DNA of 64,000 bases, taken from NCBI GenBank assembly GCA_002812745.2, contig NCSJ02000070.1:1-64000 (forward strand), written 5' to 3'. The stretch is from Scytalidium lignicola. Lineage: Eukaryota; Ascomycota; Leotiomycetes. Shown here in pieces: positions 36,082 to 45,289 of the stretch (positions are counted from its first letter, which is position 1; the number at the start of each line of letters is the position of its first letter). The notes beneath the pieces were generated by a model. The model worked only from the letters and a program-made list of their open reading frames with translations. It had not been told where the DNA came from and searched no databases. Made by a program: the position numbers and the translations under genes.

Positions 36082-36429
36082 TATTATAAAACTATGTTAT
36101 CCAAGTTATTGGATAGCCAAGGGTAAGGTAGATGTTCAAGGACAGTAGAAACGTATAATACAAGCAACTAAGTCAAAGGTAAGATCTAATAATGTATTGA
36201 GGTTAAACATGAGGAGTCTACTCTCATGTTCTTACAGTATGCTTATATAGATAATGAAATCCAACTGGACCTCTTGGACCTCCTCAAGTCTCCTAGGTCC
36301 ATGGACCCCTTGGACTCTCTTAAGTCCCTTGGGTCTTAGTCATGTGATTGTTAGGTTCTTTATATATACTCTGCTGTGTATCGAGCCTCAGGCTTACACT
36401 AATCAGCTTGTTAAGTTAAATCCGTAACA
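36082..36429 (-). repeat. Family 1 gypsy LTR, right end of the array
   Basis: 348 bp, mutated start TATTATAAAACTATG and end AATCCGTAACA, collinear with the LTRs at 21784 and 28614. The leader CAAGATAAGTAATGTTTAAA on its left leads into the gag relic of element II, so it is that element's 5' LTR. The array's outermost flanks share TAAG (14989-14992 and 36430-36433), too short and AT-biased to prove a single insertion. Confidence 0.8.
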
Positions 36430-36431
36430 TA

Positions 36432-36597
36432 AGAACATAAGAGTAAACTTCTTATGATCAACTTAAATATATTACTAGATCTTGCCCTTGACTTAATTAC
36501 TTACTTAAGTATTATATGTTTCTACTGTCCTTAAACATTTACCTTATCCTTGTTATCCAATAACCTGGATAGTGTAATTTTGTAATAATATAATATA
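36432..36597 (+). repeat. Truncated, inverted family 1 LTR (3' half)
   Basis: Starting two bases after the LTR at 36082-36429, the sequence GAACATAAGAGTAAAC...GTAATTTTGTAATA matches the last 165 bp of the clean solo LTR at 37455-37807, in the plus orientation. It is strongly RIP-mutated. Two LTRs thus lie head to head here, probably because the array inserted in or recombined with an older opposite-strand LTR. Its 5' half was not found left of 14993. Confidence 0.7.
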
Positions 36598-37454
36598 ATC
36601 AAGATTATAAAGAATTAATCTAGTATTTACAAATCTTTAATTAATATTACTTAATTTAAAGGTTTCTTATTATATAATTAAGTATATTTTTAGAAAATTA
36701 AACTTGTTAATATATTAAATATTAAAGTGTATTTTCCTCTTCATTAAACTATTATACATATACTTTAAAATAATAAAACAACTTACATTTAAAGACTATA
36801 AAATATAAGATAAATATAAAAGTATACAAACAATATTATTATTATTCTAAATGTAATATTAGTTAAATTTAAGGATTATATAATTATTATAATTATTAAG
36901 AATAAGTATATAATATTAACCTTTAAACTTAACTTTACTAAATAGATTAAAGGTTTTTTAAAGTTAATTAAAGTTAATTGTATTATTTATTTATTTATTA
37001 TTATTAATAATAATTCTTTAACTTTATAATAAGTTGTTATACTAATTAAAGAATAAGACCTTTCTTTTAAATATAATTAAAGGTAATAAAGCTTAATTAT
37101 AAGTATTAATTAATTTAATTATTATAACTTATTCCTTATTATTAAGTTTTAAAAGTAAAGGTTTATTATAATAATCAGAAGATATAATTACTTTAGTAAA
37201 GGTAATAATACTTATAATAAAGTTTATTTTATCAAAGTTGTAAATGTTCTTATTTAATATCTTATATTATACTTTTATAATTATTATATTATTAAATTAT
37301 TCTTGAATAAACTTTAAATCTTTATATTTAATTTGTTTATAATTATACTAAATATATATATTTAATAGTTAATTTTAAGTAATACTTTAAAAAGTCTTTA
37401 AATTAATTTTTGCTTATAAAACAAAAAAGAATAAGTTTTTTATATTTAATAATT
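36598..37454. other. AT-rich RIP-type desert, unrecognised
   Basis: Extremely AT-rich with no open frame, domain or repeat that I could recognise. It ends at the target duplication (37450-37454) of a recent solo LTR. Confidence 0.45.
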
Positions 37455-37807
37455 TGTTACAGGTTTTACCGCAACATGCTAATTGGTGTAGGCCTGAGGC
37501 TCGGTACAGGTACGTTGTACAAGAGAACCTAACAATTAGACAGTCACGTGATAGGGACCTGGGACCTGGGGGGTCCAAGGTCCGTTGGCTTGGGACCTGG
37601 GGACCTGGGGGTCCAGGGGTCCAGCAGTATTTCGTTATCTATATAAGCACGCTGTAGGAACATGAGAGTAGACTCCTCGTGTTCAACCTAAATACATTAC
37701 TAGATCCTACCTTTGACTTAGTTGCCTGTGTCACACGTTTCCGCTGTCCCTGAACATCTACCTTACCCCTGGCTATCCAGTGACCTGGATGGCGTAGTTT
37801 TGTAACA
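37455..37807 (+). repeat. Unmutated solo LTR (family 1) with perfect TAATT duplication
   Basis: 353 bp from TGTTACAGGTTTTACC to GTTTTGTAACA, flanked by identical TAATT (37450-37454 and 37808-37812). It keeps GC-rich composition, including CACGTG-type and G-rich repeats (GGGACCTGGG units at 37556-37625), in the middle of very AT-rich DNA. It is the best-preserved family 1 LTR in the window and a near-consensus reference for the others. A TATATAAGCAC box near 37,640 may be the LTR promoter. Confidence 0.9.
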
Positions 37808-38225
37808 TAATTAATATATTAATTATTAATTATATACTTGAAAGTTTAAGAAGTAAACTATACTTATTTATAAATAATATTTATTATACAAGTAATTTTT
37901 CTTCAAGTTATACCATTCTATAAGATTTAGTATAAATAGTTAATTGTTAAATCCTGTTATAATAATACATTTTTAATATACTATGTAAAATATCAAAATT
38001 ATATACTGTAAATTGAATAGATATAATTTAACCTTTTTTCAACATGTTTATAATAAGTAGAATTCGCCCTTCTTAATGTGAATTAATTTTTTTTTAGCAT
38101 TATGATATGTTTTGGTTGAAAATTAAGGAGTGGAAAGTGGTGATAGTAGTAGAATTGAGAATTGGTAAGGAGGTGGGCTGGTAGATCAGGTGGGCCAGTA
38201 AACCAGGAATTACGTTAAGTTGAGG
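37808..38225. other. AT-rich boundary segment
   Basis: AT-rich up to about 38,100, then quickly mixed composition leading to the 3' end of the Vps39-like gene. The expected remainder of that gene is not present. No feature recognised. Confidence 0.4.
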
Positions 38226-40099
38226 TTACGCTAGAATATAACAACGAAATAGCGTTGTATCTACTAACTGTGCTGTCTCTCGGAGCTTCTTCTCCCAATC
38301 CTTTTCAGTGCTCGAAGCAGGCGCGACAAACACGGATTTGGTAGCACCAGGAGATGATACATTGTACTTTGTATCTTTCGGTGGTATCAATTTACCAGTC
38401 TTAGTGTCCAAAAACTTCATCATTCTCGTTCGTGTATCAACAAGAAATGAGATGAGGTTCAGGACAGCATTGATAAGATCCTCTTTTTCAAGACGACCGT
38501 CCTTGGATATTTTTCTGAAGGTACTCGCCGGATAATTTGCACCATCGCCCTTTGACTTCACAGGGGATCGGGCTGACAGAGAATCGGGATTAGTTTTGTA
38601 ATATGATACTAGAGATGTACTAGCGGTAGTTTGTTTTGAAGAATTCTGGTGTGACTCTCCTACAGTAAGTATGTAGCCCTTGGTATTCTTCCTGGATTCT
38701 TCATGATCTGATTCTGTGCCAGCATATTTCTCCCCCAGTTTTGAAAGATTACCGGCAACTACAGTAGGGTATAAACTGATAACTGTCTCCGGTGGTGCTT
38801 CGACAGCGGATACTATCTCCATTGCACTCGCATATTCCCGCTGGTCGAAAAGCATCTGCGCATTCTGGATTTTAATCTCCCTCAGTCGTTCTTCCTTATT
38901 CTTTAACAAAGCCTCTTCTAAAATGGCCACAACACTAATTGCCTCATCATATTTTTGGCTCTTGATAAGTCCATCGACTTGTGTGCCGTAGTCTGTCGCA
39001 TCCATCCGCCATACACACCGAGAGCTTGCGACATAAAATCCCTTTCCAGTATGTGTAAGGCTGGCTGTTGGAGGTGGGAGATGCAATATTCTGGCACCAG
39101 GGGGCGATATGACCTGTAGCAACGAAAGGGTGTCCGGATTTCTGATTTCTAACGTACTTTTCGAGGGAGTTTGCAGAGATAGAATGTATGGGTGTGAATA
39201 TCCAACTGCGATTGGGGATTCCTGCCACGGTACCTGCCCCTTATCCAATGGCTTTCCATCGGAAGTGATAAATAAGGAATTAACATCCTTGACAAGAAGA
39301 ATTTCTCCATCTCCCAACCTAGTTGCACGAGGCCTCATCGCATATCCTCCAAGTCCTATATAACCCATACTCGCTGAGCTTACCCTAAATCCTCCTGGAG
39401 TGACCATATTTTCTACGTTGTTGCTGACGACATCGACGATTACATATCCAGAGTTCATGCCGCATATTATTTTAGTCGCCAATGCCCAGGTTAAACTATG
39501 AATCGACTCTACCAGTAATATCTCAGTAACTTTTTGGGACAATTCTGACTCGTGCCATGACCATAGCAATAATCTCTTCTTGACAGCCACCGCTAACCGT
39601 GATATTATCTCCGGTATCTTAGTTGCAGGATCCTCAACGATATTTGAAGTGACAGCAAAAGATGACGCTCCCTTGGTCTCCATCAACTGCTCTTGCAGCG
39701 TATATGTTTGTAGATCATGGATCGAGATGGAGGAGTTCGATAAAGAAACGAGGGCATTGGCTTCCTTTATCCTCGCAAGTTGATCAATTGCCTTTGTTGA
39801 AAACTTCTCAAGCTCTATCAGGAGGTGAATTTTTGAGGCAGATGAATAGCCTGGGCGTGAGAAATAGCTGTTGTCCTGTTTAGCGGTGCCGCTTTCCTTT
39901 ATATCCGGAATCTCGTGGACCCGGTAAACCAACAAACTTCCCGAGCTAAGTCCTGCTAAAAGACGATCGCCTGTGGAACGTCAGTTGTGGCTAGTGCATC
40001 TGTTTTTGGGGGCAGACCATATCCAAGTATAGATTCAATCTTCAACCTGTCCCGCTGCTCGAGTTCAACGATAGGTTGAGCTATAAAGGCGGAAAACAT
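38226..40099 (-). CDS. VPS39: Vps39/Vam6-like HOPS subunit, 3'-truncated
   Basis: Two exons: 40099-40018 and 39970-38226, with a 47 bp intron (donor GTCTGC, branch CTGAC, acceptor CACAG). The intron joins MFSAFIAQPIVELEQRDRLK...ILGYG to DRLLAGLSSGSLLVYRVHE, the standard start of fungal Vps39. The 608-residue product has the N-terminal CNH (citron homology) beta-propeller-like domain, about residues 15-330, and a helical repeat start. It stops in the first conserved block of the Vps39_1 domain (LVDTTLFRCYILA). Full-length fungal homologues exceed 1000 residues and end with clathrin-repeat and RING-like zinc parts, absent here. The stop TAA could come from CAA (C-to-T), but homology fades within a few codons, so sequence is truly missing. 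Vps39 links Ypt7/Rab7 to vacuole fusion in HOPS. A truncated product would lack its Vps11-binding end. Confidence 0.8.
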
Positions 40100-41530
40100 G
40101 ACGGGTATTAGCTATGTCTGGTCTACATTGCATCTGGTGAGCAAATTCTCGCTGAGGATGAAGTGGGAGAAGTTTGAGATCATCAGCGGACATTCAAGGT
40201 TAGGTTAAGTTAGCGCTCGTTGGTTTGACCACTGGTGACGGCTGCGAGTAAAATGCGGTGTCCCTGATTGAATTGCCACATGACTGATTCTAGACCTGGA
40301 TTCTTATGATTTAATTTTCAGTTTCTTATATATTCATAAATAGCTCTTCATGCCGAGCTCTCGAAACGACCCTCGATTACGGATTTATGTATGATGTCAG
40401 CAATTATATGATGCTTAATTTGGACTTTTAGGGCGAAGAATGGTCGATATTAGAGCCGCTTCACTTGATCTTGCCGAACGCTGAGTATGCTTGAGGCCTG
40501 AGGATCACGAGTTGCGCGGCCACACGTTCTTGCTCTCTACAATACCATCCTCGTGGCTTAATAATGTTGAGGTACCGCTGTAAAATAAAACAGCATCAAG
40601 GAAATAAACGGACGAAGCTCCAGAAATGAAGCCCTATGTGCTCCGAAGTCTTCTTGAAAATGTGCCACTGTCGGCCAACGGAATCTGGAGTGACGTTGCC
40701 ATAACTTATGTAAACTTCTTGAGCATAGAATTGGTACTCTGATGATGAACTCTTCTCGTGGAGTATATATATAACAGTTGTAATAAATGATACATTTAAT
40801 CTTAAACAGACCAAAATGTTCATTTGGAACGTTTACATTAGAGATACTTTACTTTATACAAATGCCTTCTAACTGAGCTGACAACCCACAAAATCTAACT
40901 TGTATTTTGGCTTTAAGCCTCCTTTTAACTTATAAAGAGTCTTGTATATCAAAATGACATAACATTAAACAAATTCTTCTATTACCTATAGTTAACAGAG
41001 TTTGTATTTTGTACAATTTGACAGTTACTTTTTATTCTCTACTAGAACTTAATCTTGTGTTTAACTTAATAGTAGTATTAAAGGTCAACAGAATTATAAA
41101 TTAGCTGTCGTGATGGAAGAACTAACTTGGCAGTGCAATGATAGTAATTATTTTGAAACTCCGCAAGTCAAAGTTCGCGATACTTGTTAGCAAACATGAT
41201 CTAGAGGACTATACAATATCGGGTCTAGATACTGGTGGCTTTCCTTACCCGCCAACCCCGCCTCATGTATCGCTACCCTGAGGGATATCGAGTGGTTTGG
41301 TTAGAGCTTAACAGGGTTTACAGTAGTGGCGGAGATCTTCTTGAGCCACGTTTTTAGAGGGCTATAAGTAACTGGTGTTAAGATATTTTGGTGGACGACG
41401 CCATGGCACTTGTTGTCTCAGTGCCTCAACCACAAGAGCGATGCTCAGTTGGCAGTGCGATCCGCTGCCCATGTCTGTCAATAAACTATCCGGACCCAAT
41501 AGTAACTTTCTCTATCCATTCTTAATTATA
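40100..41530. other. Intergenic region upstream of the Vps39-like gene
   Basis: Ordinary mixed-composition non-coding sequence upstream of the minus-strand Vps39-like gene, with an AT-richer middle (40,750-41,110). Frames here are short and resemble nothing known. It ends at the TA target site of the pogo element. Confidence 0.5.
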
Positions 41531-41532
41531 TA

Positions 41533-43413
41533 AGCCACCCCCCCNGGCTAACCGACATACCGGGATCCCGACACCCATCGCGACCGCGTTTTTGGCAAGA
41601 TTTATATAGGTCCTTACAATTTTGATTTACGAATAACTCCACCAATTTTGGGCTAATTTTAATTATTTGACGTGTTTTTGAATCGCATTAAGCCAAATAT
41701 GCCACCATATAAAGAAGAAGATGTTCAGGGTGCAATTGACGCGGTATTACACGGTCAAAGTGTTCAAGGTGCTTCTTGTGACTGGGGAATACCACGCACT
41801 ACCCTTATGGGTAGAATTCAAGGCTTAGAACCACGTAGATCAAGTCACCAATTGCAGCAAATACTCTCTGAAAGTCAGGAAATACAATTAGCTAATTGGA
41901 TTCTGTGCCAGAGTAATATAGGCTATGCTCCAAGCCATACAACAGTCAGATCTATGGTCACAAAACTCCTTCAACTCAATGGGTTAAATCGAACTCCAGG
42001 AAAGAATTGGATGAACAGATTTTTAGCCTGCCACCCTGAAATCCATACAATTAAAGGTGTGAGGATTGATAATCAATGTATAAACGGAGCTTCCCCTGAA
42101 GCAATTCGAATGTTTTTTGAGCTTTTTGATGCTCCTATTATAAAGGACATACCTCCTCAACACCGGTATAATATGGATGAAACAGGAATAATGGAAGGGT
42201 TAGGAGTTAATGGGCTAGTCCTTAGGAGCTCTGAGAGGAAGAGAATATATGTGAAAAGTAGTGCTAGCCCTCATTGGACTACAATTTTGGAGTGCATCTC
42301 AGCTACAGGCCAGTACATAAAACCCCTTGTTATTTTCAAGGGAAAAAATGTACAGGCTCAATAGTATCCTGAAAGATTGGAAGAATATGAAGGCTAGGCA
42401 TTCACTTGCTCTGAAAATGGCTGGACTAGCAATTCTACAGCTGTTGAATGGATAAAGGATATCTTTGAGCCTCAAACTAAGCCTCAGAATTCAGAGCAAT
42501 GGTGATTATTGGTTTTGGATGGCCATGAAAGTCATACAACCGATGAATTCATGTGGGAATGTTTCCAAAGTAAAATATTACTTTGCTTTTTGCCAGCACA
42601 CTCTTCTCATGTGCTACAACCACTGGATTTATCGGTTTTTTCACCTCTGAAAGCTGCATATCGACGCTATATAGCTGAATTGGATTCCAAGACCGATTCC
42701 TCTCCAATAGGCAAGCGTAATTTCCTTACTTGTTATGAGAAAGCTAGGTTGGAAGGTTTGACAACTAAAAATATCGAACAAGGCTAAAGAGCTACATGTT
42801 TATGGCCATTGAATATTGCTAGGCCATTAAATTCTGGGCAAGTGATTCAACCTCTACCAGAGCCACAAACACCTAAAAAACCAACCCATGAGTTAGAAAA
42901 GGTAGCAGATATCAATATTTTTACTCCTAGCCATGGTTATCAGATCACTGAATTGGTGTGGCAAATCCAAAAGCACTTGGAAAACTCCAATTACACTACG
43001 CGCTTACTTCTCCGGAAAGTCAGCAAAGCTCTGGACGATAAAAACATGGTTCTTGCACTTAAGAACCGTAGAATCGAAGAATTGGAGCTTCAATTAGAAG
43101 CTATTAGACCTTCTAAAAGGCTCCGAGTACCTGAAAACCCAAATAGTAAGTTTGTGAAGATTCCAGAGATCATGAAAGCTAAGGAGGAGTTAGAGGCTAA
43201 AATAGCTAGTTGGAAGGCTAAGAACCCTGAATTAATGGCTGTGACAGCTTCTAAATTGGTGGAATCGATACCCATGGAGCAATTGATGTTTGAATTTCAA
43301 TTAGAATAGCTATAGCTAGTGTGGTGTTGTAGAAATAATTGATTTATTGGAGAGTATATGCTTTTGGAGGGGGTGTCGGGATCCCGGTATGTCGGTTAGC
43401 CGGGGGGGTGGCT
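41533..43413 (+). mobile_element. Fot1/pogo-type DNA transposon, inactivated
   Basis: A 1.88 kb element with near-perfect 43 bp terminal inverted repeats: left 41533-41576, starting AGCCACCCCCCC; right 43371-43413, ending GGGGGGGTGGCT. The left repeat has one extra N in the C-run. It is flanked by TA on both sides (41531-41532 and 43414-43415), the Tc1/mariner-superfamily target. It contains one transposase frame with four nonsense codons and no frameshift. Size, TIRs and transposase type fit fungal Fot1/pogo elements. Confidence 0.9.
41699..43309 (+). pseudogene. Pogo/Fot1 transposase with four nonsense codons
   Basis: Start chosen at the ATG of MPPYKEEDVQGAIDAVLHGQ, the usual Fot1-family beginning. 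Order: N-terminal helix-turn-helix (SVQGASCDWGIPRTTLMGRI), CENP-B-type HTH (residues about 65-135), then the DDE endonuclease core with YNMDETGI (first Asp), LVLDGHESH (second Asp) and LQPLDLSVFSPLK (third Asp). A C-terminal charged tail follows. One frame runs 537 codons with stops at 42362 (TAG), 42395 (TAG), 42503 (TGA) and 42785 (TAA). Each can arise from TGG, CGA or CAA codons by C-to-T/G-to-A changes, so inactivation looks RIP-like, though the copy is otherwise well preserved. Confidence 0.9.
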
Positions 43414-43415
43414 TA

Positions 43416-44677
43416 TCGCCTAGTCAGTTGGCGAATGAGCAGGAACATATCTATTAGCGATACGTATCTACTTCAAGTCCTTGAACCTTATTACATTACC
43501 ACTTTCTTTCTGACTTTCATTTAACTACATAGATAGAAGCAAGGCTACATTTAGTATCTCTAAATATGCTATGATGACGGAAGCCTTCCTCACCTGGGTG
43601 TGTAAGTGTTAGAGCAACTTTACATGATAAGATTTGCATCTGCAAACACCATGGATACTGTTTCCACCGCAAGACTACACGGTAGTTACATCATAGGGTA
43701 ATCAATTAACTTCATTTCAATCACTTACTGATAGTACAGCGTTTGCCGACATCTAGTAGATACTGCATCGTCATTGTATAAGCACCGGGAGACCTAAACA
43801 TTGTAACGTAACCGGAAGACCTTGCAGACACGTCACGACGATGAGTTACATATCCAGTTGCGGCTGCATACACCGAAACTTGAAGTAACCAATAAGAATA
43901 AAATAAAAAACCCCCTTCTAGCTTAGACTCTAGATTAACCAAAGTAATCTATATCGTTGAGCACCTTTCTTTTGGGAGGCCTCCAAAAGGAAGGGGGAGG
44001 CCTCTCGCTCCCTGAAACAGGGGTAAAATTTTACATGAGAGATATTAGTTCAGTATGGAGACCTCGATCATCAGAGCTAGCTAGCCAGATCTCGTCTTCT
44101 TGGGGATTGTGTCACTAATGGTAATCAAGGGTCATAGCAGACTGGAAGCGATATATTGAAGATATTGCTACTTCTGTTACAATTCCTAGCCAGAAGATAG
44201 TATATCAAGTGTAGATTATTGTCCGAGTTTGTGACCTAATCGACCACATAGTTAGAAATTCCAGAGTTTGGAATTCCACCAGACACATAATTAAATTACG
44301 TAGCAGCCACCCAGCATTCTTCAAATATGACCCTTGTCTAGGATGATTCATAGCGGCTCTTCCTCTCTCATAGTGCTAGACACTGTTTCGTATCTGTATG
44401 GTTTAATTAAAACAATTGTGTGTGTGTGTTTCTCCACATGTCATGTCTCTATTCATATGCAAGGAAATGCCTCTGCTTGATCTCACATGATACCACCACC
44501 TCCTTCTCTCTAATCTTTCTAACCCTTGGATCATGTGATTTTATATATTTCTACTTCCTTCCATCTTGTAAACGGCCAGGTCAACAAAACCACCTGCATC
44601 CAAGGAGCTTATCTTTCGCACTACCAAACACAGCTAGATGTTTTACTAAGCCAGTTTGGTTGGCAGCTCAACTCGGA
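43416..44677. other. Intergenic region between pogo and a MITE
   Basis: Non-coding. A near-palindrome CTTTTGGGAGGCCTCCAAAAG lies at about 43,968-43,992 in an A/G-rich patch and could form a hairpin. A short GT run (GTGTGTGTGTG) is near 44,417. A frame of 150 codons at 44420-44872 overlaps the MITE and resembles no known protein, so it is not called. Confidence 0.45.
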
Positions 44678-44685
44678 TTCAACAA

Positions 44686-45017
44686 GGGCAGACCTAAATC
44701 CACTCCCGGTTTACCTAAATCCATATTCGATTCCGCCAGGTCTGTTATGTTATTGGCTATCACAATTACTAAGAGAATCTTAAGCGAAAATTTGAGATAT
44801 GACAAGAGTACAGCTGATTTTCGGGTTATAAATGCATTATATTTTACTATAATCATAGTATATAAGGATTAAAACACATACTCACATACTGTACTTGAAA
44901 AATATTATAAAGCAATTATAATCTAAATATTGTTGAAGTTATAGCATTATTTGGTGCTGAGAGCTTTCAAGTTAACTAATCAGGATAAGCGGATCGAATG
45001 TGGATTTAGGTCTGCCC
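44686..45017. mobile_element. 332 bp MITE with 18 bp TIRs and 8 bp target duplication
   Basis: Bounded by GGGCAGACCTAAATCCAC at the left and its exact complement GTGGATTTAGGTCTGCCC at the right. It is flanked by identical 8 bp TTCAACAA (44678-44685 and 45018-45025). A second, subterminal copy of the motif (CCTAAATCCATATTCGAT) follows the left TIR and matches the inner part of the right TIR. No coding capacity. The 8 bp duplication suggests the hAT superfamily, though the TIR sequence is not a textbook one. Confidence 0.8.
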
Positions 45018-45289
45018 TTCAACAAAATGCAGAATATATAGTGTGTCTTAGTACCCAATGAAACAGAGTCCTATCACTTCCTTAGTTGGTCGGTCCAAGT
45101 TTTGATACTTCGCCGCGAGGGAGATGCATTCTCCTTAGTTGAATTGAAATCTGCGCTGGTACGGTGAACACAAGGTTCCAAGCAATCTTTTTCCGTGTGA
45201 GAAATGAAACTTAATCAGGTCAAATTTCAGATAGTACGAGTCATTAAAAGTCTAAAGCCTTTTATAGCATTATTAACTATTTCTATTTA

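Noticed and set aside
14989..36433. TAAG on both outer flanks of the gypsy array as a target duplication
   Set aside because: Only four bases in AT-rich sequence; the 5 bp versions do not match (ATAAG against TAAGA).
38130..38225. Continuation of the Vps39-like gene through an intron after the terminal Ala codon
   Set aside because: A GTAACC...CTACCAG intron can be drawn, but neither the spliced nor the read-through translation resembles the expected Vps39_1 domain.
44420..44872. 150-codon plus-strand frame
   Set aside because: It runs through the left end of the 44686-45017 MITE and shows no coding character or recognisable domain.
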